Positions 48,213 through 60,800 of a stretch of DNA of 64,000 bases are shown one piece after another. Below the pieces are notes generated by a model. It worked only from the letters and a program-made list of their open reading frames with translations, did no database searches and was not told the origin of the DNA. The stretch spans positions 1 to 64,000 of the forward strand of contig JAPYMA010002011.1 in the NCBI GenBank assembly GCA_035041965.1, written 5' to 3'. Position numbers and translations under genes: made by a program. Numbering within the stretch: position 1 is the first letter of the stretch; each line of letters begins with the position of its first letter. Origin of the DNA: Anisakis pegreffii (lineage: Eukaryota > Nematoda > Chromadorea > Rhabditida > Anisakidae).

Positions 48213-51200
48213 TGTTATTGTGTCAGCGAACGGTTGGGACTGCTGAAAGGTGATTACAAAACTAAACTTTCGGCGATCTTAGTGATATGACAACAATTTT
48301 CTCGTAATCGGTAATCAATCAACAGCGAGTGCGACCGTAGATGAAAGAATGAGTGCACAAGCGAGAATCACAACCAGATGATCACTGACAGCTGGTGATA
48401 CTCAATAATTTCAAATAACCAAACTATATCATACTTTTCGATGAAATATGATAAAGTAATTGAAATACTAAAAAACTCTAATGGATCATTCGGAAAATTC
48501 GTTGATTATTTCGTTTGATTTACAATTGTTGAATAGGTGGAGTGATAACAGTGATAATACGGAAGGGATAATGGCAAAATCTCATTAATCCATGATCAGA
48601 ATAATTTGCTCATTCAGATCATTTAGTTCCTAATAATGTGAGGACAGTGCACACGATATGGAACGGATATGCGTCGTATTACGTTACGAATGAAATATTT
48701 TCGAATGTGCTTGTGGGCTAGCATAAGAGGTGAATGAAAACAAAAAACAAATTGCTGTCCGATATTGTTTTATGCTTAGCAGTGTTTCGGTTGGTTGGCG
48801 TTTCAAGCAAGCCACAGAAAATGTAATAATTGCACGTATCACAAAGCTTTCTTCATCGATTTTAAGCTGGAAACTAACTGCAACGATGATTCGTCTAACA
48901 GTACATATACTTTCCTGTAAAATGCAGTAATAATACTGATGATTATAATGATAACAGTAAATGTAACGGCACTGCTATTATGTAAAATTATCATTAAGAT
49001 CCAAAAAGAATAAGATTACCGATGGCGATTGCATAGCAATAATGTTAATGACAAGAATACATTTAGCACTATATTGCAACTTAAGATAACAACACTGACC
49101 GAGACATTTATTTTTATTACGATCCAGTAAGAACAATACTGCATAAGAAATGATAAGATATAACAGATAAGATTATCTGATGAGGTGCAAGATCGCAGAT
49201 ACAAACTGGATGGATTCTTGAAATTTTTTCGAATAATACACAAATGTCTGAAATGATATGAGGAAGTGTTGAGCGCTGACTGACTAATAACTATGAGTGT
49301 GTGTCGAAAGAAACTAGAATTTCGAGCAGAACGATAAAAATACACTTTTCTGATGAAATCTGGTGCCAGATGAGACTTTATGTACGATAGAAAAAAACAC
49401 TAGGAAACTATTGAAGTAAAAGATTGGTTTAGATTTGTTCAATTACACTGTTTATTCCTGTTCAACAATGTGAATATCATTGAATGGTGGCCGATTGCGA
49501 ATTGCGACGAGGACGTGGCCATTCTGTGGGCATGCATGCATGCATGGAATACAGCAACAAACAACTGCAGGTGATGTGATGAAACTGCTCGAGCGTTCAA
49601 ATTTTGCACGTTCCAATAATTGATTTTCAGCAAAAATGATTCATTTTCGAATGTTTAACGAAAAAAAAAGAGAACGAAGAAAAACAGTGAAATGAAACGA
49701 CGAAAACAACTTTCTTATCGATATTGCACAATTGCAATGAGATTTTGAGTTTGGATGGTATCTGTTGTAAAGAAAGCGATGAATTGAGGCAATCAATCAC
49801 TCGTTGTTTTGCTATTTATCTTTCCGTTGCGTGCAATCATCTGGCTGTCGCTCGCTACCGGAGATGTTCTTTTATTTTTGTTCCGTTGTTCTTGGTTCGT
49901 TTACTGCTTCGATTTATCTTAGTTCGTCAGCTGAGGTGATAAGAAACTACTGCATTCGTGAGCAGCAATTACATTAGTTGAGTGAGTCATCTGATGGGTT
50001 TGCTCTGTTCAGATTTGAACTGAACGAATCAGTGAATATGGATGATGGAAAGGAATATAATTATTTGATTACAGCAACGAAAACTGCACTTGATGGATTT
50101 TGTGATTGCATGCTCAATTAAATTTCATTGATTTTCAGTGATCATCGTTTTTTTGTTGTGGGCAATTTGACGCTGAGTTATTTGCGAGTTACACATTCAG
50201 CAAATATTTTTCTTTTTGACATTCTCAAAATGCTTGTCAATATTCATCAGCGAACATTTATGTTGAATGGTTGAATGACAATGATAGAATAAGTTCTTCT
50301 GAATGGTTACTGAGCAGTCAGATCAGAGGTAGCACCGATCGATTCACTGATCGACGTAAGATTCCTTGAATTCAGGAGCACTGATATGTTCGGTGGTTTA
50401 CCTGAGGTTCCTTAAATTCTACCACTATTTTCTATTTCATTCCATAGAAGATAACTTTGCCACGTGAATGATTTTAAAGATAACAATAGTAACTCGATAA
50501 TAATAGTAATAAATAATGGTAATAATGATGATAGAATGATAATTCATCGTAATAAAACTACGGTAATAATAATCATAATGAATCATGGGAAAAAAATAAA
50601 GAGTAGCAATTGTAACGAGAAGTGATACTGTTATTATTTGTGTGCTAATGTTATTGCTGCTCTCATTTTCAGTGCTATTATTGATAATAGCCAATAATTC
50701 GTTGAAAGCAATGAGTTTTTGATGAAAGCAGAAGCAATTTGTAACCATTTTCCACGTCATAATGCCAAGATTTATGGAACATCTGCATCATATTTTGACT
50801 TCATAAAACGATGTAATATTAAAGAGGTACTCACTTGCTGATCAGCAAATGACCGTAAAACGTTCCTAACATCATAAAATTATACATAAAAGTGCTTGAC
50901 GAAAATAAGAAGAATTTCTAACACAAAGCTCTATAAGACAGAAAAATTCAGAATACGACAAGATTTGATTACGGGACTTCAGAAATTCAATATCCATAGG
51001 TAGCAGCCGAGCGACAGCCAGCGTTAAATGGATTAGCAGTGGCTAATTCATCATCATGTGATGATCATATGTATATTGTATAGAAAGAAGCCAATAGTAG
51101 TTGTGTCAGAAATAGCTAAATGAATCATAAGAGGAATGATTTGCACAGTTATATGAGAATAATAACACAGTCAGAATAATAATAATAACAGATATGGCAA

Positions 51201-51715
51201 TGAATAAAGATAAGTGAAGTCAACATCTAATCGATATTATCCTATCCCATTGATTGCTGGTCGAATCATGGCCTTGCATGACCCACTCTGCAATAGGTTG
51301 TCGAATCTATCCATCATCGCTCAAACACTCCTCCATTCTGCAACGAAAACAAAACGAGAGCAGTATCGAATAATCACCCTCAACACTCTCAGTAAAAGTT
51401 AAAAACTTTTCAAAGTCTCTGAAAGAACAGTTTGTGAACTTCGCGTTCTAATTATTTCAAGTTCTGAAAGCATTCTCTGAAAGCATCTCAAAATTTGCTG
51501 ACTTCAAGCAGGACGAATAAGTATCTTCTAGTGTTGATTCCCGATTCGTCAAACCGTCGTAATGGATGTTCACCGTGGAAGATCAGCTGTCCAATCCCTT
51601 TATCTACTGATAGTTCAAGAGGTAACTTTCTGCGAGTTGGCTTTTCGGTATGAATTAATTAACATATTTTGTGGGTTCAATGAAAATCGCATGCATTTGT
51701 CTATAAATCGTGCTT
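48213..51715. other. Gene-poor region upstream of the minus-strand SDR gene
   Basis: No gene was recognised. It includes a GCAT tetranucleotide run near 49533-49546 and imperfect AAT-type triplet arrays at about 50470-50580 and 51170-51205. The first few hundred bases should hold the promoter of the minus-strand SDR gene, but no element could be named. Confidence 0.4.
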
Positions 51716-52204
51716 TAATAGGGTTTTCATTCTTTTCCGAGCTGTTTCAATCGCTCTCATAGCTGTTATCACCAGTGGTGTTCTGTTTTGCTGATTTCTC
51801 ATTCATTTCACTCAACAATCAATCTCAAATTCTCATTCAATCAAATACACTCTATAATTGATCATTCCATTGTCGAACGTTGTTCAGCAATAACATTCCA
51901 CTGTTGTATTGTTGACTTCGGCTGTCAACACTCGTCAATGTATCCAGTAAATAGTACATGCTACAGAATAAGAAATAGATTCGAACTGCGAAGTGAAATG
52001 AGACAAAGTGAATGAGAAAAACTCATCAAGAGAATGATATTCACATGTAATAGCTATAAGAGTGAATAGAACACGTCTGAAAAGAATGAGAATCCATTTA
52101 AATCACACGCAGGAATAGTAGGCCTTGTATCAGGGTTGGAGGGTAACGACGGCTTGCCAGATCATCATAAGGGGTAATGGAGTACCTGGATATGAGAACC
52201 ACTG
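51716..52204. mobile_element. Diverged partial copy of the hAT-like element family
   Basis: The sequence matches the interior and right end of the element at 26159-26973 over about 490 bp: the same left inner repeat (GGGTTTTCATTCTTTTCC), the shared words AAATACACTCTATAATTGA and GTCAACACTCGTCAA, the right inner repeat (GAAAAGAATGAGAATCC) and the terminal GAGAACCACTG. The left hAT terminus was not found, so it is 5'-truncated, or its left end is too diverged to recognise. It has no coding capacity. Confidence 0.65.
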
Positions 52205-53983
52205 TGTTAGCATGAATTTTAGCAACGAAGTCTTGATAAAATACATCTGATAATCCAACCATGCTAAACGAATCGGTAAAATCGATGGACATTCGATTGT
52301 ACGGTCAAAGACTCGTGGTCAGAAGTAAGCAAGATGTGAATGTCAACAATAATGCAGTATTATATCAATTCTTCTGTTTGCACGTTTGTTTACTCAACCA
52401 TAAGCACTACATTCAAAACGCTCGTCTAACATAGGCTAACAAATGAATGATTTATGAATATTGGTCGCACAATAATGGGAAGGTGGACAGCGTTACAATG
52501 GAGCCGTCTATCATATGACAACGAAGTGACTAAATAAATCCATGAAGCACTGGGTTGTGAACGATAAAATTGTGCCAAAATGAGCTGATTTATTGACTGA
52601 ATCTCTTTTGAGTTTTTCATCACTTTGGACAGAAAAATTAGACGAGAGTTTTAAATGACGACCGAAAAATGACAGCGCAAGATTGATTTTTTCCTTAAGA
52701 TGTATAGAATTACTTCAGTGGAAATCGATTGTTAGAAAATTAAACGATAGAAGTGCTGCAATTAAAGAACATCAATTGTCATTCGAATGAGGATTTGGAC
52801 ATTCAAACATTTCGCAGTGCGCTTTCTAATGTTGCACATCTTCGGAGTGCAGTCGGAATGATGATAAAATGAAGAAAATGATGAATATATATGCTGATCG
52901 TTGACTGCGAATTTCAGTTGCATCAAAAAAAGTATTCATTCGTTCCCAATGAATTTAAGCATTTCATTGATTCCAAGAACGTATCGTGATCGGGTTAGCA
53001 TGGATTACACACATGGAAACAAATGAACAAAGAAACGTTTTAGTTAGCATGTCATTTAGTTTCGTGAACAGTGGAATAAACAACATTTTCATGCGCAAAT
53101 TTCTCATTTTCACTAAGCAACAGAAGTCACAACAACGAATCCACACTTCCGTAATTTCATTGTTCCACAGCGATGACTGAAATCGATTGCAAACCACAGT
53201 TTCATTGAGTGAGAGTTCAGTAAAGCTCACTTTGTTTGCTGGCTTTCAAATGATTGTCTGAGAAGAAAATTTGCATTTAACGCTAACAAATTGGATAATT
53301 TCAATGCGAAATGCTCGTCAACGACAACATTTCACTAACATTTTTTTCGCTCGGATGGTTGTATACTGACAAAATGGGCGTGAGGATGTTTTGAAGTTAT
53401 TTTATTGATCTTACAATTAGCGAAGATAAGTTACACCAGCCAATGAGAATTCTTTGATTAGCAGTTCGAACGAAAAATAAAAAATAAAACCGATATTTGC
53501 CTAGCAGAATGACTGATGTGAGCATGTAAACGTGTCTAGAATTGTGCTTTTCAAGCGAGTTGCGAAGGTAGGTCTGGGTTGAATGAGGAGATATTGGAAA
53601 ATAGACTGCCAGCAGCAGGCAGCATTATAAAACTTTTGAGGGAGTATTTCGCTCTTAAACGGCAAGAAATCTATCAATTTGATGTGGTAACTAGCTTTTT
53701 CAGTGTCAGCACTCAAAACACCAGCAAGGAAGGCCTCGTTATCCTGTAAGCACAACTGTTCCACTGAAATTTGTGTACATCCACGCGCGATTGCTTGATT
53801 TTCACTTATCATACTTTTTTGAGAGCACTTCACAACGACATGAAATTATATTTTCTCACATCTGCAATAGTACATCAACGAATACGTAAATGATCATTTT
53901 TTAAGCGATTATCGAAAAAAATGTTATGATGGTATTGTCGGTCTTAACTAAGGTTGTAGAGAATCCAGGAGGATATTTTGCAG
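52205..53983. other. Stretch without an assigned gene, likely to hold the missing 5' exon of the next gene
   Basis: A minus-strand frame at 53501-53833 has balanced codon use but no recognised motif and no real ATG. The first coding exon of the Gln/Cys/Trp-rich gene downstream is probably here or just before 53984. One candidate start (ATGATG at 53926) would require an intron of only about 36 bases. Confidence 0.3.
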
Positions 53984-54772
53984 CAAACTCAGCAGACTCC
54001 AATCGTTCCAAATTATCCTATACAGCAAACTAATCGACAATACACTCCCAATAACGCTCAGCAACCAACTAGACAAGTATAATTTTTGTTTTAGCTATAT
54101 ATCCAATTAGAAGTTACAAAGTGAACTTGAATTCGAATTTATTATGAGGAATTTTAGACTGCTCAAAATGTGAATCCAGCCCAACCTATTCCACAGCAAC
54201 AACAGCAACAAGTAAGACTGGTACAACAACCCGTTTACGTGGTAACTATTTATATTGTTGGAGATGTTTTTCCTCAATGATTTCTTGCCTTAAATGTATG
54301 AGAGAGAGTATTTTGGCATCAAAGAATGCCACGTTTCGATTATTATTGATTGCATTTACCCAAAAGATATTGAACGAAGTACTTCTTTAGGATGTACTGA
54401 CTTCAGCTATATAGGTATGAATTCTGCAAATAATTAACAGGGTATTCTGAGATGTGATCAGGAAGCAGTGTGATGTTGTTGCTGATTGATTCACTTTTAT
54501 AAGCTGATCAAGATAAAACCAGTTGAATGGAATGAAAGTTTTTGATAAGATGATGACAGAGTTTGATCATCTCGAAATATGATACGGTTAAACGTAAAAG
54601 CTGAATCGACAGGCATTGAAACCATTTTTTGCGTCATTTTCAGCCTCAACCCCAGACTGTCTGCGTAACAACTCCAAATTATTGTGGTGGCGGTTGTCAC
54701 GGTTGTTGCTATGATAGCTGTTGTTGTTGTTATGACTGTTGTGATTATCCATGGTGGTGGTGGTGGTGGTGA
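53984..54772 (+). CDS. Gln/Pro-rich, Cys-rich protein ending in six tryptophans (5' end not found)
   Basis: Three phase-0 exons with AG/GT borders are visible: 53984-54076, 54158-54241 and 54644-54772, giving 101 residues plus stop. The N-terminal two exons are Gln/Pro/Asn/Tyr-rich (QTQQTPIVPNYPIQQ, then PIPQQQQQQVRLVQQP). The last exon turns abruptly into a Cys/Gly/Tyr segment (CGGGCHGCCYDSCCCCYDCC) and ends DYPWWWWWW. A disordered Q/P/Y-rich N-terminus followed by a compact cysteine run recalls CYSTM-type tail-anchored proteins, which sit on membranes through a Cys-rich, probably lipid-modified module; this is only an architectural likeness. The cysteine and tryptophan runs are coded by TTG/TTA-like and TGG microsatellites, and the stop TGA is the last degenerate TGG unit. 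The initiator exon is unknown. The opposite strand is also open here, so strand choice rests on splice signals and composition. Confidence 0.5.
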
Positions 54773-57700
54773 ACAAGTTAGTGATTGAGTTTTGACGATC
54801 ACTTCACAATTGACTATGAATGTTTATTGATAAGGATGTAATGCATCATGATTATTGAAATCTGAGATCTATCTCAGCATTTTTTTGACCGAAACAAGGA
54901 ATTTCTTCCGAATTATTGGGTATTACTCGGAATGTCAAGCTGTCGAACAAATATCATGTTGCTGCTGGCTAAAATGCTGCATTATCATAGATGTCGGTAG
55001 GGTAGAATCCTTAAAAACTTTGCAGTATGTAATATACATTCAAATAGCGCGAATCCTTCATGCGTCGTTCATTTTGCAAGAAACTGAAGTATATTTTCCA
55101 AAACTGTTTCATTTTTCAGCAGATCCGACATTCAAAATAATTGTCACTGTCAAAACTGATCAGCAATGAAGAGGTCAGCAATTTTCATGCGCCTTCAATA
55201 AACTCACTGCATCCAGCGAAAATGTTCATATTTATTGTGCCGAAACACCTTCTCAATCTTTTTGAAGGTCATTTTAATCGCTCTCGTTCAGCGATTCCAT
55301 AGCAAATTCTCATTTCAAATTTATTTTTCACATTGTGACAGTTGAATATTTTTGATTGCTCTCATTCGTGTGCATGCACTCCTTTTTGCTGCTGTATCGA
55401 TTCAGTGAGTAAGTACAAACAGATCCAACGGTTGCGATAGTAACTAACTTGCCTATCAATATGATTGCAGTAACCAGGAATTACCGTGAATGGTTCAAGA
55501 AAGAAGGTGACGTATGAAGATCCGCAATATCCAACTGCTATTTTCAAGATATACCAATCATTCGCGAACGATATGAAATAATCGAATACTAGCATTCTTA
55601 ATTATGCATAAAAAGTTAATCCTATTGTTTCTGTAATGCGAGCACTTGAATGTACTGGATTATATTTATGATATGACTGTCAGCACCACATTACACAACA
55701 CATATGACATGCAATTTTATAATTTGAGCGTGGATATAATCTCCGAAAATCTGAGTACCTGATAAATCTGAGAAAATACCGAACGAAATTGTTTCATGAC
55801 ATCTTGGATTCATGCCTCAGACCCAATATACTTGCTCGTATCTTGAGTGAACTTCTCACGAAACCACAGGAATAACAGTCATCGAATGATGTTGTGCAAT
55901 TAGTCTGACATGACGTTTTTGGTATTTCTCGTATTTACTGTTTGATTCAGTAGTTCAGGATTTGTAGTTTGAAGCGTTGATCTTCCGTAAGATTTTGACA
56001 TTGATGAGGCAATTGCATAGTCATATTCGAAAATTTACATCTCAATAACATCAATTAAAGTGTATGGGTGGAAAACATGTCGGATGTTCATAGTTAGAAT
56101 GAACCATCGTATCAAATTTATCTGCGATCTGAAATTGACGACTTTCGTTTGCGGTCGGTTTCAAGAATTGCAATCTGAAGTCGTAAACGAAGTCTCGTAT
56201 TCCACTCACTCGATTCGATTTGTTATTGTGAGTATATTGGTGAAGGTGACGGGGTCATAGAGCGAATGAGCCAAATGAATTGGATGGAACGCGGTCAGTT
56301 GCGGTCGTTATTAATGGGCACTTGACCAAACGGTCAACAAAACTATTCAGTAAGAAATTCATCGTTGAACCGATTGAAATATGCGCTGATGGTATCAATG
56401 GATTTATGAAATGTTAATCTAATCAGTTCACATTGTTGTTATCGACTTTGTGAAGTGAATACGGCATGAATTTTGGTCATTTGACGGACAATACGTTAAT
56501 TGGGTCATTTTGCACGCTGAACCTCAATCATTCATTATCTAGTAAACAATTGCGCAATTCACTCGATCATTTCACGTGTTGCATTCATCGAGTTATATCA
56601 AATTCAATCAAATCGTGTCGCATCCAGTTGAAATTAAATCTCTTATGAACTATTGCTATGGCATATTTCAGTCGTAAAATATCCAGACGTATGATACCAT
56701 TTCTCAGCAACATTCCACTTGATCAATTGGAGCTGATATTCGGGAAATCTTTGTGAAATTATTAGCAGTACTATTATTTGACAGGAGATTGTTATCGGCT
56801 TTGCTACTAAGAATAACATTGGTACCATTATTATTGTTACAGTTAACGTTATTGTTATCAATAACAGTGTTATTTTTGGTGTTATCAATACCCGTTGCTG
56901 TTCAAAATATTTTGAACGTTCTGTACGAATTTGGCTATCGGAAGTTTGAAGGCTTGTTTGCAGCCAGACATTTTGAAAGCATTCAGCGCAATTATGAATT
57001 CCTATCTATGTAATGAATTTAAAAGGAGTATGACGACGCGTAAACATTTCGAAGCTTGTTGTGTTCACAATTAGGATATTTTAGACGAGTAGGAAACAGA
57101 ATTATGCATTTCTCGAGATGTTTGTATGCACTTTCCGCATTTATCATCAAGATCAATCGCTATTGATCGAATCGATCATGTGTTAATCTAAACCATCTTG
57201 ATAATTGAAGGTTTTAAGTGAAACATTTAGAAATTTTCAGGGAGAAACTCTTTGAATGAAGAGTTTCTTAATGAATTAATTAATGGTACGTCATCTTTTG
57301 AGCAGTCATTAGTCATTTCTTTGAGATGCGTTTTTCATTGACATTCAGTTTCGTTGTCAGTTTATTGTACTCTTCGATGTCACTTACCTTACTAAATGTC
57401 CTTCAAGATGTTTTGTTTCACCTTCATTTCTGTTTTGCTGTATTCGTGCTGACTTTGATTTAGCATTAACGAGTATATCGTCGATCGCGTTTTAACGATG
57501 ATGATTTCATTACCGAGCGACTTCGGTCGATTTTTGCAATTGAAATTTGTAGTTATTGTGCGATTTGATGAAACTACCTGCCTTGACTCTGTCGCTTGAA
57601 CTTGCATATTATGAAGTTTGTTGCAAATAATACTTGGACGCTTGAATGGAATATCTAATTTGTGTTCTGCTATCATATTCAGAGGGAATTGTTGCTTTAG

Positions 57701-57888
57701 TCGCTTTCTTGAGAGGGCTTTAAGTAGTTTTTGACACTGGCTTTAAGATCATGCAGAAGATAGCACATATAATTCACAGTAAGATGTGGTCACACTCGCC
57801 ATGATGCATTTATTGCGCTTAATTTGCGCTAGTGTTTGATTTGAACGAGAAAATTATATCTGCAATTAATCAACAATTATCGTTTTAG
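54773..57888. other. Gene-poor region
   Basis: No gene was recognised. A Leu-rich plus-strand frame at 56753-57013 comes from a TTA/TTG triplet array (complement of the AAT arrays). A small perfect stem of 10 bp with a 6-nt loop lies at 57243-57268. The end of the stretch is the 5' flank of the PLEKHD1-like gene. Confidence 0.4.
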
Positions 57889-60800
57889 CACAAAAATGAC
57901 CAGTGAAATGGAGAACACTCTTTCGACAGGAACGAAAACTTCAAAGAGCAAGAAAAAAGAAAAGAAAGGAATTCTCAGAAGTTTATCATTTCAGGTGAGT
58001 ATTCTCACTCTGAAATCATTTACTAGCGATGGTCGTACTCAATCTTTTCACGTTCAGTTTTTGATTGCGTTTTGAATTATCCTTTTCGATTCCTAACTCC
58101 GAATTAGCGGAAAATATTCGCACTTAAAGGGCAAGTAATATGTGACGTATAATATTTCAGTTCAGCAGTTCATTAAACAAAAGAAAACAAAAGGTATCGG
58201 AAGCGAACAACACTGATGACCAAAATGTCCAGCAAACACCACCAACGAGCGATTACCAAGCACATGAAGTTGACGACAAATCGATGAATCACTCGAATCA
58301 AGGTGTGCAATGTTATGGACATTTACTCAAGCAGTACAAACGACGTAATCGTTCCGCTTGTTGGAACAAACGGCAAGTTTTATCGACCGATTCCACAATT
58401 AATACAAAATATTCACCTCAAATAGGTTATTTTCACCTCAAATAGGTGATCTGTTCACGTGTCATATTCTTTATCATTGTCGAGCGGTCGTTGTACATTT
58501 TATGAAATTAACAATTTGATCGACTTTCGACTGGATATATCACTGTTTCATAGATGCTGCTTTTTACAGATGCACACCATGTCGAATGCTCAATATTTCA
58601 GGTTCTTCATTTTGAAGGAATGTTTCCTCATTTACTATAAAGCTTCAATGAAGAAAGTTTTCGAGAAAACGCGACGAATTGGTCTCCATCCAAAGGTTTG
58701 CTAATTTCTTTCAAAAATTCACATCTTCTCGTTTGCTCACCGGTTCATAGTGAACGAACTGTTCGTTTGCTAATGCATGCCTGAGAATGGATCGATAGCG
58801 CTAACTGGAATCAATTTCAGGGTATAATTCCACTGGTTGGATGCTCAATAGTGCCAGGCCAGGATCACGGACACAAGCACTGTCTGCTGATAACACATTC
58901 TCAGTTCAAGGCAGCCATAATTGTGTGTGCCAATGACGCAAAAACACAAGACATGTGGCTGAAAGCTCTTCGAGAGGCCACAAATATGTCAGTTTCATTC
59001 AATTCTCTAGGCCAAAATCTTGAGGTGTATGCTCTCACTATGGCAATGTGACACCTTCAAATCATCAGTTTGCTTAGTCTAACATGTTAAGATAACATAT
59101 CTTCTATAACTTAATTCATGACATAAGGAAAGGATATGTTTCGTTAAGGAGATCATTCAGTTTATATAACATCACGCCTCATTCTGGAAAATATCCCAAT
59201 TGTAAGGTGCTGTGCAATCCCGCTATATCGCCTCTCTCTTTTCTGTACTTATAATCTCTTCAACGACCATTTAGCCCAGGTGGAAATTTATCATGAGATT
59301 CGGAAAATCGCCAAAACCCGTTCCACCACGATGTACTGATCTATTGTGTATTCATGTGAAGTTTCGAAATCTGATTTATAGGTTGTTATTGCTAAACACA
59401 GATCTTAATATTGCTCGATGAATGGGAATTCCACATGATACTATTTCGGTACGTGCCAAGTTTGCATAGCACAACTGAGCGTTTCAGTTCATACGGGAAT
59501 GCGATCGCGTGGGAAAAACTGGTGGAAGAATTGGAAAGTCGAGGTGTTATGTTGGATGAGGAGAAGAAAACCTTCGAGGAGAAATTACTGGCCGAGTCAC
59601 AGGCGAGAGAAGAGGAACACAGTCGTTACTTGGTAGGTTTGAGGCGATAGCATCCGCACTTTGAAATGAGCATCTGAGAGTGAGAGGGTTTATAGTGAAA
59701 GTGGTGAAAAAATCAAACGAAGTTCTCTGAACAAAGCGTAAAAATGTTTTGCTATCGACTCCGTTTCAAAAAAAAGAAGAAATTGTCTCGTCGTGAGATG
59801 GAATAGATTTGATTACAGAGTTTGGAAAAGGTAAAAAGAGAGCTGGAAAAGGAACGCGAACGACTGGTAAAACTAACAAAAAAGCTGAAAGACGATCTTC
59901 AAAGTGTTAAGAAGTGAATTTTCTTCATTTAGGAATGTTTTTTTAAAATTTTTGACAAACTCTAAAAATGCACTTTTCTTGTGATGACATGTCGTAACAA
60001 GTTTATCCAACGTTCTGAATTACCCGTAGTAACGAATTTCGAGGATTTTTTAACGGCACGGTGACCTTATCGTGCCGTTAAAAGTATCGTAGAAATCTAT
60101 TAACGATACTTCGTTTCTCAGTTGTTTCACTGTTTCATTACCGATAACTTTCGTCGGTAATACCAAATACTATGCAACAGATGACAGGTGAAAAATGAAA
60201 TTTGAAACGATGACTTGTCGTGTTCATCATCAAATGCAAAGATAATGTTCAAGATTTCCTTCCAAATGATTCAACAGGACATCGACCGATTTCAGTGAAT
60301 TGAAGATAACGAACGAAACAAAGCAAACTTTGGAACAAGAGAAAATCTCGTTGAATGCTAAAACTGAACACCTTGTGAGCAATATGGAGGTTAGCTGAAT
60401 TCTTATAGCAGTAAACTGGTATAGTTAAGTTTAAATTAGAGCCTGGACTAGCTGATGTCTGATACTTTACCTCAAAGATTGAAAGTTGCTCGGTTACATC
60501 AAATGTAAGATCGTATCCTTAAATGCTATCCTATCATTGTATTGGGATCGTGATGATTGCAGTCGCTGAACCTGGAGAAATCGAAAATCGAGGAGCAAAT
60601 GTCTTCAATTATAAGAGAACGCGAGAAGTTTTTGGTGGAGAATCAAAATCTATCAACTGCAACTTGTCAGCTGAGAAATCGTCTGATGGAGATTGAAACG
60701 AAAACGAATTGCATCGCTACCGAGAAGCAACGAGTTGAAGCAATGTAGGTTTGCATCTGGCAATTAGTAATGCGACCAATTGATGACCTTATCGATATAA

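Noticed and set aside
53501..53833. 110-codon minus-strand frame with balanced codon use
   Set aside because: It starts at GTG rather than ATG, has no motif and no clear splice signals. It could be part of a gene but cannot be supported.
54497..54802. Minus-strand Pro/Thr-rich frames over the last exon of the poly-Trp gene
   Set aside because: They are the antisense of TGG and TTG repeats; the plus-strand reading has matching upstream exons and splice signals.
56753..57013. Leu-rich 86-codon plus-strand frame resembling a membrane protein
   Set aside because: The leucines come from a TTA/TTG triplet array; it is low complexity, not a gene.
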